Positions 30,923 to 38,381 of a stretch of 48,443 bases of DNA are shown piece after piece. Each line of letters begins with the position of its first letter. Within the stretch, counting starts at the first letter, position 1. The notes beneath the pieces were generated by a model. It was not told the DNA's origin. It did not search any database and was given only the letters and a program-made list of their open reading frames with translations. A program made the translations under genes and the position numbers. This stretch comes from an uncultured Collinsella sp. (GTDB lineage Bacteria > Actinomycetota > Coriobacteriia > Coriobacteriales > Coriobacteriaceae): the NCBI GenBank assembly GCA_937934165.1, contig CALGZX010000007.1, positions 1-48,443 of the forward strand, given 5' to 3'.

Positions 30923-31651
30923 ATGATCTATTACGTCGAGGACGATGACAACATCAGGGATTTGACGGTCTATGCGCTGCGCAAGCAGGGGATTGAGGCC
31001 GAAGGCTTTTCGTGCGACGGTGAGTTTAAGGCTGCCGTGGCGCGACGGGTACCCGATGCCGTCCTGCTCGACATCATGCTGCCCGATACCGATGGCTTGG
31101 CGATTATGCGTCGACTGCGTGCCGATCGCCTGACGGCGACGGTGCCCATCATGATGCTTACCGCCAAGGATACCGAGCTCGACAAGGTGATGGCGCTCGA
31201 TGGCGGTGCCGACGATTACCTGACTAAGCCGTTTTCGCTCATGGAGCTCGCCAGCCGCTGCCGCGCACTGCTGCGTCGCGGCGGCATGGTCAAACAGGCA
31301 AGCGATGTGCTCAGCGTGGGCGACATTGTGCTCTCGCCCAGCCATCGTGAGGTGACTGTTGCCGGCGAGTCGCTTAAGCTCACCCTGCGCGAGTTCGACC
31401 TGCTCGAGTACCTCATGCGCAAGCCCGGCGTGGTCTTTACCCGCGAGTCGTTGCTGCAGAGCGTGTGGGGCTGGGACTTCGACGGCGGTTCGCGCACCGT
31501 TGACGTGCACGTGCAGACGCTTCGCCAAAAACTGGGCGAGCATGCCAGCGCCATCGAGACCGTGCGCGGCGTGGGCTACCGCTTGGCCGAGCCTTCTGCC
31601 GGTGATGGTGCCGAAGGTGACGACACCGCGGCCACCGCATCGGAGGAGTAA
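30923..31651 (+). CDS. phoP: PhoP-type response regulator
   Basis: An OmpR-family regulator, 242 aa: acidic residues VEDDDN, phospho-acceptor D50 in LLDIMLPDTDG, MLTAKDTE, TKPFSLMEL, then a winged-helix domain ending GGSRTVDVHVQTLRQKLGEH and VRGVGYRLAEP. ATG 30923 is favoured by AAGGGG at 30911-30916; an ATG at 30899 is in frame. It follows pstB and is coupled to a PhoR-like kinase, so the phosphate-starvation response is the likely role. A low-complexity Ala/Glu/Asp tail (~20 residues) follows the domain. Confidence 0.85.
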   Translation: MIYYVEDDDNIRDLTVYALRKQGIEAEGFSCDGEFKAAVARRVPDAVLLDIMLPDTDGLAIMRRLRADRLTATVPIMMLTAKDTELDKVMALDGGADDYLTKPFSLMELASRCRALLRRGGMVKQASDVLSVGDIVLSPSHREVTVAGESLKLTLREFDLLEYLMRKPGVVFTRESLLQSVWGWDFDGGSRTVDVHVQTLRQKLGEHASAIETVRGVGYRLAEPSAGDGAEGDDTAATASEE

Positions 31652-31654
31652 CCC

Positions 31655-33079
31655 GTGGTCTTCGCCCCCCAGGGAAAACATACGCTGTCGCACCGCGTTT
31701 TTGTGACGATCTTTGTCTGCGCCATGGCGGTTATCGTGGCGTTTACGGTGCTGGGTGCGTTCTTTGTGCAAAACACCTTGGCGGATGCCACGAGTGCCAA
31801 CCTGGCGCAAGAAACCGAGCTCATTGCTGCCGCCCTCGACGAGCAGCAGGAGCCCATCCCGTTCTTGCGTAGCCTCGATCGAGAGGACTTGCGCATCACG
31901 CTGATTAACAAGGATGGATCGGTTGCCTACGACAACGAGGCGTCGCCTTCCACACTGCCCAACCATGGCGATCGCCCCGAGGTCATCGAGGCCTTTGAGA
32001 GTGGTTCGGGTTCCGCGGAGCGCGCAAGCTCTACGCTCGACGAGATTATGCTGTATCGCGCCGTCGCCCTTGATAACGGCCAGGTTGTCCGCTTGGCGCA
32101 GGCCCAGCCTGGCGTTGCGGCGATTTTGCTGTCGATGGTGGCGCCGATGCTGCTTATCGCAGCAGCGGGTGCGGTACTCTCGTTTTTTATGGCGCGCCGC
32201 GAGTCCCGTGCCATCATCGCGCCTTTGCAAGAGGTGGATTTGGACCACCCACGCCGTAGCTATGAGCACGCCTATGCCGAGATGGTCCCCATGCTTGAGC
32301 GTATTGAGTCGCAGCGCCAGGAGCTCAAGCGCCAAATGGCGGTGCTGGCGGACAACGACCGTATGCGCCGCGAGTTCACGGCGAATATCACCCATGAGCT
32401 CAAGACGCCGCTTACGGCGATTTCGGGCTATGCCGAGCTCATCGCAAACGGCATGGTCGAGGGCGAGGGCGACCTGCGCAACTTTGGCGGTCGCATCTAT
32501 CGTGAGGCGGGCCGCTTGGCAGCGCTTGTCAACGATATCCTTACGCTGTCTAACTTGGACGAGGCCGAGCGTGCAACTGAGGGCGAGGCGGTGCCCATTG
32601 GTTCCACGGAGCCTATTGAGCTCTCGCGTGCCATCTACGCGGTTGAGCAGCGTCTTGAACAGGTCGCCCGTCAGGCGAATGTGACGATAAGTCATGAGAC
32701 CAAGCCTGTGGTCATCGAAGGCGTGTCGCGCTTGATTGACGAGCTCATCTATAATCTGGCAAGCAACGCCATCCGCTACAATCGACCCGGCGGTGCGGTT
32801 ACGCTGCAGTGCGGCACCAACGACGAAGGCCATCCGTTCCTTGCGGTCGCCGACACGGGAATCGGTATCGCGCCTGAAGAACAGGGCAAGGTATTTGAGC
32901 GGTTCTATCGCGTGGACAAGAGTAGGTCCAAGGCGCGCGGCGGAACCGGTCTGGGGCTTGCAATTGTCAAGCATGCGGCCCTGTATCATCACGCCACGCT
33001 CGATTTGTCGAGCGAGTTGGGCGTGGGAACCACCATTACGGTGACGTTTCCCATACGGCAGGACGAGCCATTCGCATAG
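31655..33079 (+). CDS. phoR: PhoR-like sensor histidine kinase
   Basis: The 474-aa kinase has two membrane helices (residues ~15-42 and ~150-175) around a ~105-residue extracellular sensor region. A HAMP-like linker and H247 in ANITHELKTPLTAISGY follow, then the N-box NLASNAIRYN, DTGIGI and GGTGLGLAIVKH. This matches PhoR-type architecture. The start is GTG 31655, 3 bp after the regulator stop with GGAGGAG inside the upstream gene end. A strong terminator follows, so pstB-phoP-phoR may form one transcript. Confidence 0.9.
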   Translation: MVFAPQGKHTLSHRVFVTIFVCAMAVIVAFTVLGAFFVQNTLADATSANLAQETELIAAALDEQQEPIPFLRSLDREDLRITLINKDGSVAYDNEASPSTLPNHGDRPEVIEAFESGSGSAERASSTLDEIMLYRAVALDNGQVVRLAQAQPGVAAILLSMVAPMLLIAAAGAVLSFFMARRESRAIIAPLQEVDLDHPRRSYEHAYAEMVPMLERIESQRQELKRQMAVLADNDRMRREFTANITHELKTPLTAISGYAELIANGMVEGEGDLRNFGGRIYREAGRLAALVNDILTLSNLDEAERATEGEAVPIGSTEPIELSRAIYAVEQRLEQVARQANVTISHETKPVVIEGVSRLIDELIYNLASNAIRYNRPGGAVTLQCGTNDEGHPFLAVADTGIGIAPEEQGKVFERFYRVDKSRSKARGGTGLGLAIVKHAALYHHATLDLSSELGVGTTITVTFPIRQDEPFA

Positions 33080-33104
33080 CGATACAACATAGATATTGAT
33101 GCAG

Positions 33105-33139
33105 ACGCCGCATTTGACTTTCGGGTGCGGCGTTGTTGT
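33105..33139 (+). terminator. Terminator after phoR
   Basis: ACGCCGCA (33105-33112) and TGCGGCGT (33126-33133) pair perfectly, followed by TGTTG. The T-run is weak, so efficiency may be partial. Confidence 0.65.
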
Positions 33140-33198
33140 GCAATTTTACGATTGCTTCCGACATTTTTACAGGAGAGCCTGTTTCTTATGTATAGAGT

Positions 33199-33227
33199 TT
33201 GGTCTCGGTAAAAAGATGCGATAACAT
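33199..33227 (+). promoter_or_regulatory. Promoter of the polysaccharide-regulator triad
   Basis: TTGGTC (33199-33204) and TAACAT (33222-33227) with a 17-bp spacer, 48 bp before the first start codon of the triad. Confidence 0.5.
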
Positions 33228-33274
33228 ACGGACAGTTTTGTCAATCCGAACTGGGGAAATGAAAGGCAAGCTGC

Positions 33275-33931
33275 ATGACCCTTCTCGAACTGTTCCAGCT
33301 GCTGAAGAAGCACCTTCAGCTGGTCATCACCCTTCCGGTGGTCTGCGCGATCGCCATGGGCATCGTGTCCTTCGTTGCGATGGACAACACCTATACCGCG
33401 ACGACGAGCATGTACATTCTCGCCAAGACCGACGATAGCGGTCAGATGAGCTACAACGATCTCTCGGCGAGTCAGATGCTTTCCAACGATATCGCCACGC
33501 TGCTGGATAGCGATAGCGTTAAGAGCGGCGCAGCCAATGAACTGGGCCTCACCGATCTGGATGACTACAAGGTGTCTGTTTCCTCCGAGACCACCACGCG
33601 TGTCATTACGCTTTCGGTTACCGGCACCGATGCCAAGGAGACGGCTAAGGTCGCAAAGGCCATGGCCAGCTCGGTGAGTACGGTCGCTCAGAACGTCGGC
33701 GCTGCCCAGAGCATCAACGTTATCGACGAGGCTAAGACCCCCGAAGCCCCCAGCGGTCCCAAGCGTATGCTGTACGTTGCTGTCGCGTTCCTCGCGGGCA
33801 TCTTTATCGCAGTTGCCTATGTCGTTTTGGCAGACATGCTCAACACCCGCATCCGCGGTGCCGAAGAGGCAGAAGAGCTCCTGGGCATTCCCGTTGTTGG
33901 CCGAATTCCGGCTATGAAAGGTGGTAAATAG
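33275..33931 (+). CDS. Wzz/CapA-type chain-length regulator, BY-kinase activator
   Basis: A polysaccharide co-polymerase of the gram-positive type. It has two membrane helices (residues ~18-37 and ~165-190) around an extracellular domain with helical coiled-coil stretches, and the Wzz signature near the second helix (PEAPSGPKRMLYVAVAFLAG). Its cytoplasmic tail (ADMLNTRIRGAEEAEELLG) normally activates the partner kinase. The 218-aa length is typical. It is encoded 2 bp before the kinase. Confidence 0.9.
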   Translation: MTLLELFQLLKKHLQLVITLPVVCAIAMGIVSFVAMDNTYTATTSMYILAKTDDSGQMSYNDLSASQMLSNDIATLLDSDSVKSGAANELGLTDLDDYKVSVSSETTTRVITLSVTGTDAKETAKVAKAMASSVSTVAQNVGAAQSINVIDEAKTPEAPSGPKRMLYVAVAFLAGIFIAVAYVVLADMLNTRIRGAEEAEELLGIPVVGRIPAMKGGK

Positions 33932-33933
33932 GC

Positions 33934-34671
33934 ATGGCTAAGGCAAAGAACACCGATAAGCTCGTTGTACAGAATGCCGCCAAGACCCTTCTGGCCAACA
34001 TCCGCTTTGCGAGCGTGGACGACCCCATTCGCACCATCACCGTTACGTCCTCGATTCCCAACGAGGGCAAGTCTACGGTTTCCATCAACCTTGCCCAGGC
34101 TATCGCCACCAGCGGCAAGAGCGTCCTGCTGGTCGAGGCTGATATGCGTCGCAGGTCCCTTGCCGATATGCTTGGCGTCCGCTCCCGCGGCGGACTCTAT
34201 GCAGTCCTTTCCGAGCAGGTTTCTATTGACCAGGCGATTGTCGAGACGGGGCAGAAGAACTTCTACTTCCTCGATGCCGAGCCGCATATTCCCAATCCTG
34301 CCGACATCATCGTCTCTCACCGCTTTGCCAAGCTGGTAAAGGCACTGTCCGCCAAGTTCCAGTACGTTATCTTTGATGCTCCCCCGGTCGGCACCTTCAT
34401 CGATGCTGCCGAGATCGCAAGTCTGACCGACGGTGCGCTTTTTGTCGTGCGTGAGGATTTCACCAAGCGCGAGGAGGCGCTCAACGCCATCGGTCAGCTT
34501 AAGAAGTCCGAGAAGGTCAAGCTCATCGGTACCGTTATGAACTACTGCGAGACCGAGACCAGCGAGTACTACTACTCCTACTACACCAAGGACGGTAAGA
34601 AGGTGAAGAAGGGCTCCGACGATCAGGGGACTTCCAAAAAGGGCATCTTCACCAACCGAGCAAACGTTTAG
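33934..34671 (+). CDS. Bacterial tyrosine kinase (CpsD/CapB type)
   Basis: A BY-kinase of the P-loop MinD superfamily, which autophosphorylates on tyrosines and tunes polysaccharide synthesis. The Walker A is IPNEGKST (K46), Walker A' is LLVEADMRR, and Walker B is YVIFDAPP. The C-terminal tyrosine cluster is SEYYYSYY, followed by a lysine-rich stretch. Kinase and membrane activator are separate proteins, the Firmicutes/Actinobacteria arrangement. The phosphatase gene follows by 17 bp. Confidence 0.95.
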   Translation: MAKAKNTDKLVVQNAAKTLLANIRFASVDDPIRTITVTSSIPNEGKSTVSINLAQAIATSGKSVLLVEADMRRRSLADMLGVRSRGGLYAVLSEQVSIDQAIVETGQKNFYFLDAEPHIPNPADIIVSHRFAKLVKALSAKFQYVIFDAPPVGTFIDAAEIASLTDGALFVVREDFTKREEALNAIGQLKKSEKVKLIGTVMNYCETETSEYYYSYYTKDGKKVKKGSDDQGTSKKGIFTNRANV

Positions 34672-34688
34672 TTGATTAAGGCTGACCT

Positions 34689-35339
34689 ATGCGTGACATT
34701 CATTGCCATATCTTGCCGGGTGTAGACGACGGCGCCGCCGATCTCGATGAGAGCTTGGCGATGCTCGAGGCTGCCAAGCGGGCCGGTGTAACCAGAATCG
34801 TTTGCACTCCTCACTGCCGTGATCCCTATTTTGATTACGACAAGATGTGGGATGCCTTTGAGCTGCTGCGTGATAACGCTGACGGTTTTCCGCTCCAGAT
34901 GGGCTTCGAGGTCAACCATCGAAAGCTCGTTGAGCTTGGTATCGATGCCGCGGAGCACTTGCATTTCGATGGGACCAACGAGTTTCTGCTCGAACTTTCG
35001 ACGCATGCCGATGCGTATGCGTTTAGAGAGTACGAGAACACGATTTACGATTTGCAGTGCCGTGGCTACCAGGTGATCATCGCTCATCCTGAGCGCTATC
35101 GTGCGGTTCAAAAGGATGTAAGCGTTGCGGAGCGTCTGGTCGATATGGGCTGCAAGCTGCAGGCTTCGGCGGACTTTATTGCCGGCGGTCGCTTTGGTCG
35201 CGAGAAAAAGCCGGCACAGCGCCTGTTCGATCAGAACCTGTACAGCTTCATCGCGAGCGATGCCCATAACGTGGGTCATTACGACTGCCTGGCGAAGGCT
35301 CGCGCGAAGTTTAGCGTGCGCGGAGCTCATTTTCGCTAA
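34689..35339 (+). CDS. CpsB/YwqE-type protein-tyrosine phosphatase (PHP fold)
   Basis: A PHP-domain, metal-dependent phosphatase that dephosphorylates the BY-kinase. The signature DIHCHILPGVDDGA is at residues 3-16; further metal ligands lie in VCTPHC, IAHPERY and SDAHNVGHY. The 216-aa length is somewhat short. It closes a complete regulatory triad, yet no glycosyltransferase, flippase or polymerase gene is near, so the polysaccharide genes must be elsewhere. Confidence 0.92.
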   Translation: MRDIHCHILPGVDDGAADLDESLAMLEAAKRAGVTRIVCTPHCRDPYFDYDKMWDAFELLRDNADGFPLQMGFEVNHRKLVELGIDAAEHLHFDGTNEFLLELSTHADAYAFREYENTIYDLQCRGYQVIIAHPERYRAVQKDVSVAERLVDMGCKLQASADFIAGGRFGREKKPAQRLFDQNLYSFIASDAHNVGHYDCLAKARAKFSVRGAHFR

Positions 35340-35378
35340 TATCTGTCCCTAACGTTCACATTGAATGAAAGGGCAGCC

Positions 35379-35879
35379 ATGGATATTCAACTTAAGACGG
35401 GATGTTTTGATGACGCGGCGTTGGTGCGCCGCGTCGTTTTTATAGACGAGCAGGGCTACGAGAATGAGTTCGACGCTATCGACGAGGATCCAAACTGCAT
35501 TCATGTGACGCTCTATGTAGACGGCGAGCTTGCCGGTTGCTCGCGCGTGTTTCCCGAAGAGCTTGAGCGCGTGGCTGACGCAGAGGCCCCGGTGTTGCCG
35601 GCATGCGACATGGACGAAGGCGTTGCGGCGGGGGAGACCTACATTATGGGGCGCGTCGCCGTGCTGCCGGCTATGCGTCGTCGCGGACTGGCGAGTGCGA
35701 TCGTCGAGGCCAGTGCTTCGTGTGCACGCGATGCCGGCGCTAAGCTTATTAAGCTGCATGCGCAGGAATACGTGTTGCCGCTCTATGCAAAGGCGGGCTA
35801 CACGCAAATTGCCCCGGTAGATTACGAAGACGAGGGCCAGCCCCATGTCTGGATGGCCAAGCGCGTAGATGGCAGATAG
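35379..35879 (+). CDS. GNAT family N-acetyltransferase
   Basis: The 166-aa protein has the GNAT fold: an N-terminal RRVVFIDEQGYENEFDAIDE, which resembles the ElaA/YjcF subgroup, then the acetyl-CoA-binding VAVLPAMRRRGLASAIVEA (R/Q-x-x-G-x-A form) and a C-terminal AGYTQIAPVDYEDEGQPHVWM. The substrate is unknown. GAAAGGG at 35365-35371 before ATG 35379 fits better than the in-frame codon at 35361. It is monocistronic after the phosphatase gene. Confidence 0.88.
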   Translation: MDIQLKTGCFDDAALVRRVVFIDEQGYENEFDAIDEDPNCIHVTLYVDGELAGCSRVFPEELERVADAEAPVLPACDMDEGVAAGETYIMGRVAVLPAMRRRGLASAIVEASASCARDAGAKLIKLHAQEYVLPLYAKAGYTQIAPVDYEDEGQPHVWMAKRVDGR

Positions 35880-36026
35880 GGACGTTCCTTTTCTGCCGGC
35901 AGTTGGGGACGCTCCTTGGCAATTGGCGCATCGGAGCGCTTAGACATACAGTTTTTCGATTCCGTATGTATATATGCGCGCTAATGGGTTATAAAATCTA
36001 AGTCTGAACATAGCAGGTCTGCGATT

Positions 36027-36051
36027 CGGCTCGGGCGACCGGGCCGTTTTT
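36027..36051 (+). terminator. Terminator-like hairpin in the htpG leader
   Basis: CGGCTCGG (36027-36034), loop GCGA, CCGGGCCG (36039-36046), then five T. It lies 30 bp before the htpG start and downstream of a -10-like TATAAA (35990-35995), so it may either end transcripts from upstream or attenuate htpG. No CIRCE/HrcA site is seen. The rest of 35880-36081 holds no gene. Confidence 0.6.
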
Positions 36052-36081
36052 GCGGACGGGGGTAGCGCGAAAGGACTGCAC

Positions 36082-38106
36082 ATGCGTCAATTTAAGACCG
36101 AGAGCAAAAAACTGCTCGACCTCATGATCAACTCCATCTACACCAATAAGGAAATCTTCCTGCGCGAGCTTATCTCTAACGCGAGCGACGCCGTCGACAA
36201 GCTCAACTTTAAGAGCCTGCAGGACCCGAGCGTCAAGATCGACCAGAGCGACCTGGCCATTCGCGTCTCCTTTGATAAAGACGCCCGCACCATTACCATC
36301 TCGGATAACGGCATTGGCATGACCGCCGAGGAGCTCGAGCGCAATCTGGGCACCATCGCCCATTCCGGCTCCGAGGAGTTTAAGACCGAGAACGCCGAGC
36401 AGCAGGGTTCGGATGTCGACATCATCGGCCAGTTTGGCGTGGGCTTCTACTCGGCTTTTATGGTCGCCAGCCATGTGAAGGTCGTCAGCCGCGCCTATGG
36501 CGAGGACACCGCTCACGTGTGGGAGTCTGATGGTCTTGAGGGCTATACCATCGAGGACGGCGAGCGCGCCGAGCACGGTACCGATGTCATTCTGACGCTG
36601 CGTGAGAACGAGAAGCTCGACGCCGACGGCGAGGCCGAGACCTACGATCGCTTCCTGACCGAGTGGGGCCTCAAGAGCCTGATTCAGCAGTACAGCAACT
36701 ATGTGCGCTACCCGATTCAGATGATGGTGTCCAAGAGCCGCCAGAAACCCAAGCCCGAGGACGCCGGCGACGATTACAAGCCCGAGTACGAGGACTACCA
36801 GGAGCTCGAGACCATCAACTCCATGACGCCGATTTGGAAAAAGCGCAGTTCCGATGTTGAGCAGAAGGACTACGACGAGTTCTACAAGTCTACGTTCCAC
36901 GACTTTGATAATCCTGCGCGCACCATCAGCTTCCACGCCGAGGGCACGCTCGAGTACGACGCCTTGCTGTTTGTGCCGGGTCGCGCCCCGTTCGATCTGT
37001 ACAGCAAGGACTACGAGAAGGGTCTGGCGCTCTACAGCTCCAACGTGCTGATTATGGAGAAGTGCGACGACCTGCTGCCCGACTACTACAACTTTGTGCG
37101 CGGTGTCGTGGACTCTGCCGACGTGACGCTCAATATTTCGCGTGAGACGCTGCAGCAGAACCGTCAGCTCAAGGCCATCGCCAAGCGTGTGGAAAAGAAG
37201 ATCACCGCTGACCTTGAGGATATGCGTGACAACGACCGCGAGGCCTACGAGAAGTTCTTTGAGAACTTTGGCCGCGGCCTTAAGTACGGCATCTACTCGA
37301 GCTATGGCATGAAGGCCGATGAGCTCGCCGACCTGCTGCTGTTCTGGTCTGCCAAGGAGCAGAAGATGATTACCCTGGCCGAGTATGCCAAGGGCATGCC
37401 CGAGGATCAGAAGGCCATCTACTACGCCGCCGGTGACTCGCGCGAGCGCTTGGCCAAGATGCCCGTGGTAAAGGGCGTGCTCGACCGCGGCTATGACGTG
37501 CTGCTGCTGACGCAGGATGTGGATGAGTTCACGTTCCAAGCTATGCGTGAGTACGTTGCCGCCGATATGCCCAAGATCTATGAGGACGACGCAGCTCGCG
37601 AGGCTGCCGAGAAGGCTGTGGCCGACGGTGCCGAGCCCGAGGTCGAGGATCGTCATCTGGAGCTCAAGAACGTCGCGACCGGTGATCTTGACCTGGCGAC
37701 CGAGGATGAGAAGAAGGAGGCCGAGGACGCCACCAAGGAGAACGAGGACCTCTTTAGCGCTATGAAGGAGGCACTCGGTGACAAGGTCGAGAAAGTTGCC
37801 GTCTCCGCGCGCCTGACCGATGCCCCCGCTTGCATCACCACCGAGGGTCCGCTTTCGCTTGAGATGGAGAAGGTACTCCAGAAGGGACCCGAGGGCGCGC
37901 CCGACGGCATGCCCAAGAGCCAGCGCGTGCTCGAGCTCAACGCCAAGCACCCGGTCTTTGACAAGCTTGTCGCTGCCCAGAAGGCAGGCGACGCCGACAA
38001 GATCAAGCAGTACTCCGGTCTGCTCTATGACCAGGCCCTGCTGGTCGAGGGTATTCTGCCCGAGGACCCCGTTGCCTTCGCAGCAGCTGTTTGTAACTTG
38101 ATGTAG
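36082..38106 (+). CDS. htpG: Hsp90-family chaperone HtpG
   Basis: A dimeric ATP-dependent chaperone. The GHKL ATPase domain has NASDAVDKL, ISDNGIGMTAEEL, GTIAHSGSEEF and GQFGVGFYSAF. The middle domain shows LYSSNVLIMEKCDDLLPDYYNFVRGVVDS (split by family position) and ETLQQNRQLK. At 674 aa it is longer than the E. coli protein because of an acidic stretch before the C-terminal domain (residues ~495-555). A long hairpin terminator follows. Confidence 0.97.
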   Translation: MRQFKTESKKLLDLMINSIYTNKEIFLRELISNASDAVDKLNFKSLQDPSVKIDQSDLAIRVSFDKDARTITISDNGIGMTAEELERNLGTIAHSGSEEFKTENAEQQGSDVDIIGQFGVGFYSAFMVASHVKVVSRAYGEDTAHVWESDGLEGYTIEDGERAEHGTDVILTLRENEKLDADGEAETYDRFLTEWGLKSLIQQYSNYVRYPIQMMVSKSRQKPKPEDAGDDYKPEYEDYQELETINSMTPIWKKRSSDVEQKDYDEFYKSTFHDFDNPARTISFHAEGTLEYDALLFVPGRAPFDLYSKDYEKGLALYSSNVLIMEKCDDLLPDYYNFVRGVVDSADVTLNISRETLQQNRQLKAIAKRVEKKITADLEDMRDNDREAYEKFFENFGRGLKYGIYSSYGMKADELADLLLFWSAKEQKMITLAEYAKGMPEDQKAIYYAAGDSRERLAKMPVVKGVLDRGYDVLLLTQDVDEFTFQAMREYVAADMPKIYEDDAAREAAEKAVADGAEPEVEDRHLELKNVATGDLDLATEDEKKEAEDATKENEDLFSAMKEALGDKVEKVAVSARLTDAPACITTEGPLSLEMEKVLQKGPEGAPDGMPKSQRVLELNAKHPVFDKLVAAQKAGDADKIKQYSGLLYDQALLVEGILPEDPVAFAAAVCNLM

Positions 38107-38136
38107 TTCGGGGATACGGCACCGTAGCTAGATTAG

Positions 38137-38215
38137 AACGAGAGTGGATAATCTCCCACTTTTGGCTCGAATGCGGGCTTGAAGTGGGAGATTTTCCACT
38201 CTCGTTTCCTTTTGT
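38137..38215 (+). terminator. Long bipartite hairpin after htpG
   Basis: Two stacked perfect stems: AACGAGAGTGG (38137-38147) with CCACTCTCGTT (38196-38206), and ATCTCCCACTT (38151-38161) with AAGTGGGAGAT (38182-38192). TTCCTTTT follows. It probably ends htpG transcription, but its length and internal symmetry also fit a dispersed palindromic repeat. Confidence 0.7.
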
Positions 38216-38290
38216 ATGATCCCTTCGTCCCCAAGGGATCATTTATTTGTGCGGGTTGTGGTTTTGTGACCTGCTGAAATTTAAGATACT

Positions 38291-38326
38291 GTACATCTGT
38301 ACGCTAACTCATCTTCGTAGTATATT
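38291..38326 (+). promoter_or_regulatory. Promoter with overlapping palindrome before the YhgE/Pip genes
   Basis: GTACA-TC-TGTAC (38291-38302) overlaps a -35-like TGTACG (38298-38303). TATATT follows at 38321-38326 with a 17-bp spacer. A repressor (TetR-type regulators often control this family) could bind the palindrome; no regulator gene is in the window. Confidence 0.45.
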
Positions 38327-38381
38327 GCTACCCGCAAAACTCAGCACCATTGTGCTTTGAGACGTTAAAGCGCCTACTACA

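Noticed and set aside
30803..32992. Long minus-strand open frame opposite pstB-phoP-phoR
   Set aside because: The opposite strand carries three clear genes with full motif sets; this frame shows only mirrored codon bias.
35998..37950. Minus-strand open frame opposite htpG
   Set aside because: Antisense shadow of a conserved chaperone gene.
36082..38106. Acidic insertion in HtpG as a novelty
   Set aside because: Many gram-positive HtpG proteins have a similar acidic stretch before the C-terminal domain, so it is not unusual.
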